Below are positions 32,636 to 42,004 of a stretch of DNA of 64,000 bases, in pieces. Origin of the DNA: Streptococcus panodentis (GTDB lineage: Bacteria > Bacillota > Bacilli > Lactobacillales > Streptococcaceae); contig NZ_QFAY01000013.1 in NCBI RefSeq assembly GCF_017884005.1, positions 11,824 to 75,823 of the forward strand, written 5' to 3'. How positions within the stretch are numbered: the stretch's first letter is position 1; every line of letters starts with the position of its first letter. Below the pieces are notes generated by a model, which worked only from the letters and a program-made list of their open reading frames with translations, was not told where the DNA came from and made no database searches. A program made the translations under genes and the position numbers.

Positions 32636-34141
32636 TTAACGAACGGTGCGGATACGCATTGTGTTGGTACGGACTGCTTCACCAAGCGGCACACCGGCAA
32701 CGATAACGATGTTGTCGCCAGATTCTACCAGACCTTGCTCAACCGCAATCTTTTCAGCGATTTCAAACATGTCATCTGTATTAGAAGGACGCTCAGTCGT
32801 CACAGGAATCACACCCCAGTTCAGCATGAGACCGCGCTGTGTCAGCTCGTCGAAAGTGATGGCCAGGATATCAGCATCCGGACGGTATTTAGAAATCAAG
32901 CGAGCAGTATGACCGGTCTTGGTCAGGGTCACAACCAGTTTAATATCCATTGAAGTGGTTGCATCCTTGACCGCTGAAGCCATAACTTCTGTCTTAGAGT
33001 TGCGGGCAAATGTCGTAGAAGACAGACGGCCGTACTCATTGAGCAGTGTCTGAGCGTTCTTGTCAATGGTTGCCATTGTGCGAACAGACTCAAGCGGGTA
33101 CTTCCCGTTGGCAGACTCGCCTGACAGCATGGTTGCATCAGTACCGTCAATAACGGCATTGAAAACGTCAGATACTTCAGATCGGGTTGCACGCGGCTTT
33201 TCAGTCATGGTTTCCAGCATGTTGGTTGCAGTGATGACTACTTTACCAGCAGCATTGACCTTGGTGATGATCATCTTTTGGTAAACTGGAACCATCTCGA
33301 ACGGTACTTCAATCCCCATGTCACCACGCGCAATCATGATACCGTCTGCAGCTTCGATGATTTCATCCAAGTTGTCAATCCCTTGTTGGTTTTCGATTTT
33401 GGCAAAAAGCTGAACATGGCCGTTGCCTGTTTCTTCGCAGATGGCGCGCACTTCATTGACGTCCTTTGCAGTACGGACAAATGAAATCGCGATGAAGTTG
33501 ATGCCCTGCTCCAGACCAAAGCGAATGTCGTCGTTGTCACGTTCCGCCAGTGCCGGGAAAGGAATTTTGGTATTTGGAATGTTGACACCTTTTTGCTTAG
33601 CAATGATGCCGTCGTTTTCAACTTCCACTTCAAATTCGCGAGTCGCATCGTCTTTGGCAACCACGCGAAGACCCAATTTACCATCGTCAACCAGCACCTG
33701 ACGGCCCACTTCAACATCATCATAGATGTCCAGCCCGCCGGCAACATTGAGGGCAATTACTTCGCGGGTAGACTGGATACCTTGCTTAGTTGCAACGCGG
33801 ATCTTTTCACCCGTTTTGTAAGCATACTCTTTGGCATCGCCTTCAAAGAGCTCTGTACGGATTTCCGGACCTTTCGTATCAAGAAGGAAACCTACTTTTT
33901 GACCGGCAATTTCTTCTGCACGCTTAACAGTTGCCATGCGCTCTCCCTGCTCAGCATGGTCACCGTGTGAGAAGTTGAAACGGAAGGTATTGGCGCCGGC
34001 TTCAATCAATTTAGCGATATTCTGTGCAGATGCTTCAACATCAAGTTTTTCGCCCCAGTATCCGTCATCGCCGAATTTTTTACCGCCACGGATCTCTACC
34101 GCAGGACCTAATGTTGCAACAATTTTTACACGTTTGTTCAT
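32636..34141 (-). CDS. pyk: Pyruvate kinase
   Basis: The product is 501 aa, the full usual length. It catalyses phosphoenolpyruvate plus ADP to pyruvate plus ATP. Signature segments: N-terminal MNKRVKIVATLGPAVE, TFRFNFSHGDH with the active-site region, DTKGPEIRT, and the metal/substrate loop MIARGDMGIEVPFE near residues 268-281, then the C-terminal allosteric domain with VVTLTKTGHTARLISKYRP. It lies 63 bases downstream of pfkA, so the two glycolytic steps are probably cotranscribed. It ends at the terminator next to the prophage. Confidence 0.98.
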   Translation of the reverse strand: MNKRVKIVATLGPAVEIRGGKKFGDDGYWGEKLDVEASAQNIAKLIEAGANTFRFNFSHGDHAEQGERMATVKRAEEIAGQKVGFLLDTKGPEIRTELFEGDAKEYAYKTGEKIRVATKQGIQSTREVIALNVAGGLDIYDDVEVGRQVLVDDGKLGLRVVAKDDATREFEVEVENDGIIAKQKGVNIPNTKIPFPALAERDNDDIRFGLEQGINFIAISFVRTAKDVNEVRAICEETGNGHVQLFAKIENQQGIDNLDEIIEAADGIMIARGDMGIEVPFEMVPVYQKMIITKVNAAGKVVITATNMLETMTEKPRATRSEVSDVFNAVIDGTDATMLSGESANGKYPLESVRTMATIDKNAQTLLNEYGRLSSTTFARNSKTEVMASAVKDATTSMDIKLVVTLTKTGHTARLISKYRPDADILAITFDELTQRGLMLNWGVIPVTTERPSNTDDMFEIAEKIAVEQGLVESGDNIVIVAGVPLGEAVRTNTMRIRTVR

Positions 34142-34204
34142 GATTTTTATGAAACTCCTTCTTCTATTTTGGCCTTGAGGCCTGTAATAACAAATAAATA
34201 ATAA

Positions 34205-35239
<1,035 letters not shown>

Positions 35240-35254
35240 TTAACATTCTTATAG

Positions 35255-35263
35255 ATTATACCA
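35255..35263 (-). promoter_or_regulatory. pfkA promoter, extended -10 (TGG-TATAAT)
   Basis: On the minus strand TATAAT (35255-35260) is preceded by TGG, the extended -10 form. The -35 is poor. It lies in the 85-base gap between dnaE and pfkA, which has no clear terminator, so some readthrough from dnaE is possible. Confidence 0.6.
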
Positions 35264-35300
35264 CAATCGGCAGGAAAATTCTCTTATTTTTCCATATTTT

Positions 35301-38300
35301 TTAGCGAAAAATCGTTTTCATGCTGTATTTTTTCAATTCCTCCTGCAGGTGGTCAGATTTTTCTACCCGAAAATGCGGTGTTGCGACCGTCTGCTTCTCC
35401 TCTTCATAGCGCAGGACCACGGGAATGCTGCCCGGATAGCGCTGCAATATCTGAGAAATGGCTACATCATGGTCGTGATTGGCAGTCTGGATCCAGAAGC
35501 GCTCGGAGCTGGCTTCCTGTAGGTCTGACAGGATCATCTGCAGTCGGCCGTCCCGCTCCTGTACCCTGCCGGTCAGATAGTAATAGCCTTTCTCTCGGAT
35601 ACAGTCCGCTAACTGGCGGTAAGTCTCTGGAAAGAGGGTCACATCCAGCTTTTTCTTGGTATCAGAGACCTGCAGAAAGGCCATGTTTTCGCCTTTCTTG
35701 GTGCGAATGACCTTGATGCTCTGCACCTCTGCCAAAATCGTCGCTCTGCTATTTTCCGTCAGCTCACCAATCCAGCTGAAAGGCTGAGCGGACTGCTTGG
35801 CCAGACGGATCAAAGGATGGTCGCTGAGGCCGGCCCCGATAATGCTCTGCTCCAGCTCAAACTTCTCGGCCTCGCTGAAATCTTCTGCCTCAGTCCAGGA
35901 ATAGCTGCTATCTGCAAAGAGGCTGCCCAGTTCGTCAGCAAAGACAAAGAGATTGGGCAGATTGGCCAGAATCTTCTGGCGGTTGGGCTCAAAGCTGTCA
36001 AAGAGGCCCAGCTGTACCAAGGGAGTCAGAAGCTGCACCTTGTGATAGTTCTGCGGCAGACGCAGGATAAAGTCTTCCACGCCGGAAAAAGGAGCCTGCT
36101 TGCGCTCCTCTAAAATCCAAAAAGCTAAATCCCGCGGCAGACCCTTGATATTTTTCAGACCCAGAAAAATCTGCTTCTCCTGAAATTTATCATGATAGGG
36201 AATCGTATTGATATCGAGCGGTGCCAGCTGAAAGCCAAAGTTCAACGCATCTGTGATATAGTCGCTGCTGGAATAATTGAGCATAATATCAAAGAAAACA
36301 TCCGGATAATGTGCCTTGAAATAGGCCAGCTGAAAGGCCAGAGCTGAGTAAGCATAAGCATGGCTGCGGTTGAAGCCGTAGCCGGCAAATTTCTCCATAA
36401 TGGCAAAGACTTCCTTGGCTTTCTCAGCTGTGTGGCCGCATGCGACCGCACCGGCTACAAACTCCTCTTCCATCCTGTGCATCTCGGCAGCATTTTTCTT
36501 GCCCATGGCGCGGCGCAAGATATCGGCCTTGCCCAGACTGAAGCCGCCGAAGCGCTGAGCCACCTGCATGACCTGCTCCTGATAGAGCATGATGCCATAG
36601 GTAGGCGCCAGAATATCAGCCAGACTGTCATCCAGCAGCTCCACCGGCTCTTGGCTATGCTTTCTCTTGACAAAGTTATCAATGTAATCGCTGGCACCGG
36701 GCCGGTTGAGCGAGGTCGTAGCCACCACTTCCTCAAACTGCACCGGCTGGACCCGCTTGAGCAGGCTGATGGCTCCGGGCTGCTCAAACTGGAAAATCCC
36801 CTTGGTATCACCAGCTGCAAAGAGCTTGAGCGTTTCTGCATCTTCCAGGTCAATAGCAGCAATGTCAATAGCCACTTCATGCTTTTTCAGGGCTGCTTCC
36901 TTCATGCGCTGGACAAAGGTCAGATTGCGCAGGCCCAAAAAGTCCATTTTCAACAGACCGTTGCTTTCGACACCGTGGGCATCATACTGGGTGATCAGCA
37001 TGTCTTCGCCGTATTTGAGAGGGATATGGTCGGTCAGATCATTGTCGCTCATGACGACGCCGGCCGCATGGATAGAGGTCTGGCGCGGATTGCCTTCGAT
37101 TTGCTTGGCAATGTCAAAGGCCTGCTGGTATTCGGGCTTGCTGTGGATAATCTGGCGAAAGGCCATGTTCTTCTCATAAGCCAAGGTCAGACTGTCTCCA
37201 AATCGGATTTTTCTGGTGATATTGGTCAGCTCATACTCGGGCAGGCCGTACCGCTTGAACACATCGCGAATGGCCTGCTTGGCCCCAAAGGTCGAGTAGG
37301 TGACAATCTGAGCCGCATGCCAGCTGCCGTAGCGGTCACGGACATAGCGGATAAACTCCGGCCGGTAGACATCCGGAATGTCAATATCAATATCAGGCAT
37401 GGTATAGCGCTCCAGATTGAGAAAGCGCTCAAAAAGCAGGTTTTTCTCCACTGGGTCAATACCGGTAATTTCCAGTGCATAGGCCACCAGACTGCCGACT
37501 GCAGACCCCCGGCCCATGCCCATATAGTAGCCCTGACTGCGGCCGAAACGCAGCAAATCCCAGACGATGAGAAAATAATCATCAAAGCCCATCTGGTGAA
37601 TGACAGCCAGCTCCTGCTCCAGCCGATCCGCATACTGCGGCCCGTTCAGGCCGCGCTTGAGAAGACCGGCCTCGGCCCGCTCCCGCAGCTCCTCGGCTGC
37701 CGGCCGCTCCGGATTAAAGCGGGGCAGTTTCAATTCTGTATTGATGTCATAATGGACATCTCTGACAAGCTGTTCCAGATTGCTCAGGCTTTCAGGAAAG
37801 CTCTGCTCAAAAGCTGCCGCCAGAGCCTGGGGCGTCAGCAGCAGCTCATGGCTGGCAGGGCTGCCCGCCTCCCGCAGGCTGACATTGTCCCGGATGGCCC
37901 GCAGCATCTGCAGCGTCTCCAACTCTCCTGTATGGAAATAACGGACTGTATGCAGGGGCAGGGTCGGCCGCTCAAAGCTCTGCCGGGGCGTGTCCGGAAA
38001 GACACCGATATAAAAATCCTGTCCCAGATCCAAGTCTTCCACACCGGCAAAAGCTGGTACAATCAAAGCCAAGCCCTTAAACAGATGCTGGAAATCCTCC
38101 CAGTTTTTGCTGCCGGTCATCTTGCGGGTGGAGACCTTCATCAGATTGCGGTAGCCCTGACTGTTCAGAGCCAGAAGCCGGATATTCAGCTCCTGCCCCT
38201 CTCTGATGACCGTCAGCTCCAAGCCCAAAAGCGGCTGAATGCCCGCTGCTGCCGCTGCTTCCAGAAAATGATAGGCACCATAGAGATTGTCCACATCCAT

Positions 38301-38411
38301 CATGCCCAAGCGGCTGTAGCCCAGCTCCTTGGCTTTCTGCACGTATTTTTTGATAGAGATGAGACTGTCCATAAAAGTATAAACCGTCTTGGTATCTAAC
38401 TGTATCACCAC
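35301..38411 (-). CDS. dnaE: DNA polymerase III subunit alpha (DnaE)
   Basis: The product is 1036 aa from a GTG at 38411. The GTG has AAGGAG six bases upstream and aligns with the usual start IQLDTKTVYTFMDSL. Longer frames to 38513 run through the -10 box, so they are unlikely. Order of parts: N-terminal PHP domain; polymerase palm with GRGSAVGSLVAY and the catalytic aspartates in MPDIDIDIPD (residues about 358-367); fingers; tandem HhH (GYGFNRSHAYAYS); OB-fold (LAEVQSIKVIRTKKGENMAFLQVSD). In Firmicutes DnaE extends RNA primers at the fork before handing over to PolC. Confidence 0.97.
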   Translation of the reverse strand: MVIQLDTKTVYTFMDSLISIKKYVQKAKELGYSRLGMMDVDNLYGAYHFLEAAAAAGIQPLLGLELTVIREGQELNIRLLALNSQGYRNLMKVSTRKMTGSKNWEDFQHLFKGLALIVPAFAGVEDLDLGQDFYIGVFPDTPRQSFERPTLPLHTVRYFHTGELETLQMLRAIRDNVSLREAGSPASHELLLTPQALAAAFEQSFPESLSNLEQLVRDVHYDINTELKLPRFNPERPAAEELRERAEAGLLKRGLNGPQYADRLEQELAVIHQMGFDDYFLIVWDLLRFGRSQGYYMGMGRGSAVGSLVAYALEITGIDPVEKNLLFERFLNLERYTMPDIDIDIPDVYRPEFIRYVRDRYGSWHAAQIVTYSTFGAKQAIRDVFKRYGLPEYELTNITRKIRFGDSLTLAYEKNMAFRQIIHSKPEYQQAFDIAKQIEGNPRQTSIHAAGVVMSDNDLTDHIPLKYGEDMLITQYDAHGVESNGLLKMDFLGLRNLTFVQRMKEAALKKHEVAIDIAAIDLEDAETLKLFAAGDTKGIFQFEQPGAISLLKRVQPVQFEEVVATTSLNRPGASDYIDNFVKRKHSQEPVELLDDSLADILAPTYGIMLYQEQVMQVAQRFGGFSLGKADILRRAMGKKNAAEMHRMEEEFVAGAVACGHTAEKAKEVFAIMEKFAGYGFNRSHAYAYSALAFQLAYFKAHYPDVFFDIMLNYSSSDYITDALNFGFQLAPLDINTIPYHDKFQEKQIFLGLKNIKGLPRDLAFWILEERKQAPFSGVEDFILRLPQNYHKVQLLTPLVQLGLFDSFEPNRQKILANLPNLFVFADELGSLFADSSYSWTEAEDFSEAEKFELEQSIIGAGLSDHPLIRLAKQSAQPFSWIGELTENSRATILAEVQSIKVIRTKKGENMAFLQVSDTKKKLDVTLFPETYRQLADCIREKGYYYLTGRVQERDGRLQMILSDLQEASSERFWIQTANHDHDVAISQILQRYPGSIPVVLRYEEEKQTVATPHFRVEKSDHLQEELKKYSMKTIFR

Positions 38412-38450
38412 ATTTTTCTCCTTGAACATGCTTTGCTTCTTCTTATAACT

Positions 38451-38456
38451 ATTATA
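38451..38456 (-). promoter_or_regulatory. dnaE candidate -10 box (TATAAT)
   Basis: TATAAT on the minus strand, about 40 bases upstream of the GTG start at 38411. No clear -35. It supports the shorter dnaE start. Confidence 0.5.
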
Positions 38457-38527
38457 CCGCAATTCGGCCAATGTGGGAAATGGGAGTTTGGCAGAGAGGG
38501 CTGTTCCGGCCATCCTTGCTGGCTTTT

Positions 38528-38556
38528 TTTGCTATTTTTTAAAGGAAAAGGTATAA
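38528..38556 (+). promoter_or_regulatory. Promoter of ABC transporter operon
   Basis: TTGCTA (38528-38533), exactly 17 bases, TATAAT (38551-38556), on the plus strand, 36 bases before the ATP-binding gene start. No regulator gene is adjacent. Confidence 0.75.
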
Positions 38557-38591
38557 TGTGTGTAAACGGAATTTAATATAAGGAGGCACTC

Positions 38592-39299
38592 ATGAATCAG
38601 TATCCTCTGGTCTATCTCGACCACATCTTTAAAAACTATGGCGAAGCCCCGGCCCTGTATGATGTGAGCTTGAACATCCAGCCTGGCAGAATTATCGGTC
38701 TCCTGGGTCCCAACGGCAGCGGCAAGACAACCATTATCAAGCTCATCAACGGACTCCTGCAGCCAACCTCCGGCCATGTCTATCTCAAGGGGGCCGAGCC
38801 TTCCCGAGACAGCAAGCGCTTTGTCTCCTATCTGCCGGACACCACTTATCTGAGCGACAATTCAAAAGTGAGCGAAGCGATAGCCTATTTCCAAGATTTT
38901 TACGAAAACTTTGACAGCGCCAAAGCCTTGCAGCTCCTAAAGGATCTCCGTATTGATCCGCAGGCCCGCATCGGCAGCCTGTCAAAAGGGAACAAAGAAA
39001 AAATGCAGCTCATTTTGGTCATGAGCCGCCATGCGGACCTGTATATCCTGGACGAGCCAATCGGCGGTGTCGATCCGGCAGCCCGTGACTATATCCTGAG
39101 AACCATCATCCAAAACCGCACGCCTCAGTCTTCGGTCATCATTTCCACTCACTTAATTGCAGATATTGAGCCGATCTTGGATGAAGTCATCCTGATCAAT
39201 CAAGGTCAGATTCTGTTGCATGAAAATGCTAATCAGCTGCGCCAACAGTACAATCAGTCTATTGATAATCTCTTCCGCAGCCAGTTTCGCTTTTACTAG
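38592..39299 (+). CDS. ABC transporter ATP-binding protein
   Basis: The product is 235 aa. Walker A GPNGSGKTT (residues about 38-46), signature as a variant LSKGNKEKMQL instead of LSGGQ, Walker B LYILDEPIGGVDP, and switch histidine in STHLIAD. It begins YPLVYLDHIFKNYGEAPALYDVSL. This resembles the GntR-associated or YtrB-like ABC-2 subfamily, which exports or protects against cell-envelope-active compounds. The substrate cannot be told. It is followed 14 bases later by the permease. ATG follows AAGGAGG. Confidence 0.9.
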   Translation: MNQYPLVYLDHIFKNYGEAPALYDVSLNIQPGRIIGLLGPNGSGKTTIIKLINGLLQPTSGHVYLKGAEPSRDSKRFVSYLPDTTYLSDNSKVSEAIAYFQDFYENFDSAKALQLLKDLRIDPQARIGSLSKGNKEKMQLILVMSRHADLYILDEPIGGVDPAARDYILRTIIQNRTPQSSVIISTHLIADIEPILDEVILINQGQILLHENANQLRQQYNQSIDNLFRSQFRFY

Positions 39300-39313
39300 G
39301 AGGTCTCTGCTTT

Positions 39314-40159
39314 ATGTTCGGAAAACTGTTTAAATACGACTTTAAGTCCAATTACAAATGGTACTGTATCACCTTTGCCATCTTTTTAGGCCTCTCGGTC
39401 TTCATGGGATTGTTTGCCGGCAGCGTGCTAAAGCCGGATCAGCTCAATTATTTTAGTGATTATCCAACTTCTACTGCTGGCTTTGTCATTATTTTCTATT
39501 TGCTCTTTCTGATGATTTTTTCAGCAGCCTGCGCTGTCTTTCTGTCCAATACCATCATTATTATCCGCCGTTTTTATAAAAACGTCTTTGGACGCGAAGG
39601 ATACCTGACTTGGACACTCCCAGTCACGCCGCACCAAATCCTTCTCTCCAAGCTCCTCTCTGCCTTTATCTGGAGTCTCTTGTGCATGCTGACCATGCTT
39701 GTCGGCGGCTTCCTGATTTTTGGAATTGCTCTGCCTATCGTCGGCTATTCCTTGCAAGAGCTGTTTAAATACCTTGACTACATACCCTCTTTCTGGCTCT
39801 GGCTCATCAAATTTGGATTCATCAATCTGCTGCAAACCATCTCTGGCATTCTCTTCTTCTACCTCGTCATCTCCATCGGACAGCTCTTTAAGAAGAATCG
39901 GATTATGATGGCTGTCCTCTTTGGATTTTTGATTTGGACTGTTTTGGCAGTCTTCTCTCTCTTCCTGCCGACTCCATATTCTGTAACCAACTTCCTGAAT
40001 CTTTATGATGATAGTTCTAGTTACGATGACTTCTACCTAAGTTTTAGTCAAATGCTGGATATCTCCCTGATTATCCGGAGCATTTTTGAACTCGTCAAGA
40101 TTTTCGGCTTCTACTTTACCGTCTACGCCATTGTGAAAAACAAGCTGAATCTTCAATAA
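39314..40159 (+). CDS. ABC transporter permease (ABC-2 type)
   Basis: The product is 281 aa with about six predicted transmembrane segments (around residues 18-38, 57-80, 108-135, 150-175, 188-210, 250-275). The FGREGYLTWTLPVTPHQILLSKLLSAFIW segment near 92-120 is typical of ABC-2 permeases (the gating/elbow region seen in bacteriocin- or drug-transport permeases). It forms a two-gene operon with the ATP-binding protein. Substrate unknown. Confidence 0.85.
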   Translation: MFGKLFKYDFKSNYKWYCITFAIFLGLSVFMGLFAGSVLKPDQLNYFSDYPTSTAGFVIIFYLLFLMIFSAACAVFLSNTIIIIRRFYKNVFGREGYLTWTLPVTPHQILLSKLLSAFIWSLLCMLTMLVGGFLIFGIALPIVGYSLQELFKYLDYIPSFWLWLIKFGFINLLQTISGILFFYLVISIGQLFKKNRIMMAVLFGFLIWTVLAVFSLFLPTPYSVTNFLNLYDDSSSYDDFYLSFSQMLDISLIIRSIFELVKIFGFYFTVYAIVKNKLNLQ

Positions 40160-40165
40160 CCATCA

Positions 40166-40203
40166 AACTGACTGAAACCTTTTGGTTCAGCCAGTTTTCT
40201 TTT
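40166..40203 (+). terminator. Terminator after ABC operon, before convergent lrgB
   Basis: Stem AACTG-CTGAA-CC / GGTTCAG-CAGTT with loop TTTT, followed on plus by TTTTCTTTTTTT. On minus the T-run is short, so it ends mainly the ABC operon, while lrgB stops just beyond it at 40205. Confidence 0.8.
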
Positions 40204-40204
40204 T

Positions 40205-40900
40205 TTACTTCAGAATAATCGCTGCCACGATAGGGCTGACAAGGACATACATAAGGCCCGTCACACCAATCGCAAGTCCTGCCATGGCCCCCGCGACCTG
40301 ACCGTATTTAAAGGCAGTTCCCGTTCCCACTGCATGGCCGGTCCCGCCTAGAGCCAGGCCAACGGCGACAGGATCTGTGATTTTTAGAATCTTTAGAAGC
40401 GTCGGTCCCAAAACACTGGTCAGAATGCCGGTCGCTACAACGACAACCAGCGTCACTGCCGCAATCCCCTGCAGCTTGTCCGTAATGCCGACAGCCATGG
40501 CTGTGGTGACAGACTTAGGAAAGAGAGAAACAGCCAGAAAAAAGTCCATGCCAAAAAACTTAGCCAGCAGAGCAGTGAAGCAGGTATTGACCACTACTGC
40601 CGCAAAGGTCCCCAGCAAAATACTGCGGGCATGGTGCCTCATGAGGTGAAAGGTCTTATAGAGCGGGATACCTAAGGCGACTGTAGAGGGGACAATCAGA
40701 CTGTTTAAATAGGAGCCGCCGACATAGTAATCCTTGTAGGAAATCCCGGTCAGCTTCAGAAAGGCAATGACCAGCACCGCCGCCAGCAGCAAGGGAGTGG
40801 TCAAAGGATGGGGAAATCTGCGGAAAATCAGAAGGCCAATCAGATAAGCCAGAATAGACAGAGCCAGGCCAAAGAGAGGATTGCTCCATAGATCAGACAT
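40205..40900 (-). CDS. lrgB: LrgB antiholin-like protein
   Basis: The product is 231 aa from ATG 40900, preceded by GGAGGGAGCAGCC; the open frame reaches 40933. It has about seven membrane segments and the LrgB signature: SLFPKSVTTAMAVGITDKLQGIAAVT near residues 125-150 and GLALGGTGHAVGTGTAFKYG near 182-201. With LrgA it forms the membrane pair that modulates murein hydrolase activity, lysis and, in streptococci, pyruvate uptake. It overlaps lrgA by eight bases. Confidence 0.94.
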   Translation of the reverse strand: MSDLWSNPLFGLALSILAYLIGLLIFRRFPHPLTTPLLLAAVLVIAFLKLTGISYKDYYVGGSYLNSLIVPSTVALGIPLYKTFHLMRHHARSILLGTFAAVVVNTCFTALLAKFFGMDFFLAVSLFPKSVTTAMAVGITDKLQGIAAVTLVVVVATGILTSVLGPTLLKILKITDPVAVGLALGGTGHAVGTGTAFKYGQVAGAMAGLAIGVTGLMYVLVSPIVAAIILK

Positions 40901-41273
40901 GGCTGCTCCCTCCTTTCTCATAATCGCCTTCAAAACGGCTCTTCACCAGCTGCACCACCACTGCCATCACACAGACATTGAGCACGATGGCTCCCACTAC
41001 AATCAGGACAATGGGCAGCAGATAAGGCGCAATGACCTGAAACTTATCCATGATGCCGACTGCCGGAGGCAGGAAAAGAATGGTCATATTGGCCAGGAGA
41101 AAATTGCCCACCATGCTGATATGGCGCAAGCGCAAAAGCTTGAACTGCAGGGCTGAAAACAGCAGGAACAGGCCGATAATACTGCCCGGAACAGGCAGGC
41201 GAAACACCGATGAAATGCCCTCTCCAATGAGGGAAATCATCAAAATAATCATCAGTTGAACATATAATTTCAT
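40893..41273 (-). CDS. lrgA: LrgA/CidA holin-like protein
   Basis: The product is 126 aa with four transmembrane segments. The family signature is seen in GEGISSVFRLPVPGSIIGLFLLF (residues about 17-39) and FLLANMTILFLPPAVGIMD. In staphylococci and S. mutans, lrgAB is under a LytST two-component system, which is not in this window. The ATG at 41273 follows GGAGG. Confidence 0.92.
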   Translation of the reverse strand: MKLYVQLMIILMISLIGEGISSVFRLPVPGSIIGLFLLFSALQFKLLRLRHISMVGNFLLANMTILFLPPAVGIMDKFQVIAPYLLPIVLIVVGAIVLNVCVMAVVVQLVKSRFEGDYEKGGSSHV

Positions 41274-41299
41274 GCAAAACCTCCATCTCTTCTATCTAC

Positions 41300-41327
41300 A
41301 GTTTACTCCTTTTCGGAAAAATTTCAA
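41300..41327 (-). promoter_or_regulatory. lrgAB promoter
   Basis: On the minus strand: TTGAAA (41322-41327), 16-base spacer, TAAACT (41300-41305), about 30 bases before the lrgA start. Plausible sigma-A promoter. Confidence 0.6.
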
Positions 41328-41398
41328 GAGAGTTTCAGAAATAAAGGCTATTTGAATTTCAAAAACAGACTTGTTTTGAAGTCCTGGGTTGAAGACAA

Positions 41399-41490
41399 GG
41401 CGGTGGGGCAGACTCCCATGATGGCTGCGACCTCACCCACAGAGGGAGCTATCTTCGGGAAGATACCGAATAAGACTCTGCCCCACCGCC
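41399..41490. repeat. 92-nt structured element closed by a perfect 14-bp inverted repeat
   Basis: GGCGGTGGGGCAGA (41399-41412) and its exact inverse (41477-41490) enclose 64 bases that contain CTCCC/GGGAG and TATCTTC/GAAGATA pairs. No coding frame and no T-run follow. It is in the 330-base gap between lrgA and asp5. It looks like a small non-autonomous repeat element or a structured RNA; I cannot tell which. Confidence 0.6.
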
Positions 41491-41539
41491 ACTACTAAAA
41501 GCAAAGGAAAAGGCTGTAAAAGATAGACAAAATGATGAT

Positions 41540-41573
41540 AAAAAAGAGCTGGGACAATGCATGTCTCAGTCTC
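41540..41573 (-). terminator. Terminator of the accessory Sec operon
   Basis: On the minus strand, about 30 bases after the asp5 stop, GAGACTGAGACA/TGTCCCAGCTC forms an imperfect stem and is followed by six T. It closes the operon that runs from the first glycosyltransferase gene to asp5. Confidence 0.7.
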
Positions 41574-41601
41574 ACTTTGTTATCGTCATTCATTCTCAGG
41601 A

Positions 41602-41820
41602 TTAGAGAGCCTGAATCATAAAGTAAATCAGCAAGGCAAAGAGGGCCAGACTGGCCAAGAGGACCGACAGCTTCATCACGAGGTCGGTGTCCCAGTAGCC
41701 GGATTTGCCAATAGAGCTGCTGTCCTGAAAAAAACGCTGGCTCTCACGAGGCAGCAGGCTGACCAGCAGGATGAGAGTCAGCGCTGCGCCGGCGGTCAAT
41801 AAGATTAATAAAGTCTGCAT
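41602..41820 (-). CDS. asp5: Accessory Sec protein Asp5 (SecG-like)
   Basis: The product is 72 aa with two transmembrane helices (about 2-24 and 50-71) joined by a polar loop (LPRESQRFFQDSSSIGKSG), the SecG topology. Last gene of the locus, one base after asp4, same place as in S. gordonii. Asp4 and Asp5 are thought to be the SecE- and SecG-like partners of SecY2 in export of the serine-rich adhesin. Confidence 0.85.
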   Translation of the reverse strand: MQTLLILLTAGAALTLILLVSLLPRESQRFFQDSSSIGKSGYWDTDLVMKLSVLLASLALFALLIYFMIQAL

Positions 41821-41821
41821 A

Positions 41822-42004
41822 CTATCTCCTCAATGCTCCAATCAGGGTAAAAATCAGCCCAATCAAGATGACCAGACCCAGTGCAATGACAAAGGCCTTG
41901 TTGAGCTTTTCGCCCAGACTGGCTTTTTCTTTTTTGGGCTGGCCCTGTTTAAGACTGTCTAACTTTTGCTCCACATCCTTGTAAAATAAGTCTTTCTTAG
42001 TCAT
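41822..42004 (-). CDS. asp4: Accessory Sec protein Asp4 (SecE-like)
   Basis: The product is 60 aa: a charged amphipathic N-terminal half (FYKDVEQKLDSLKQGQPKKEK) and one transmembrane helix (FVIALGLVILIGLIFTLIG), the SecE layout. It overlaps gtfB by eight bases and is followed by asp5. Acts at the SecY2 channel. Confidence 0.85.
   Translation of the reverse strand: MTKKDLFYKDVEQKLDSLKQGQPKKEKASLGEKLNKAFVIALGLVILIGLIFTLIGALRR

Noticed and set aside
34142..34204. GGCC...GGCC hairpin between pfkA and pyk as a terminator
   Set aside because: The stem is only four to five bases and no T-run follows, so the pair is better seen as one transcript.
36360..38399. 679-codon plus-strand frame
   Set aside because: Antisense to dnaE, whose motifs are intact; high GC in third positions creates long shadow frames here.
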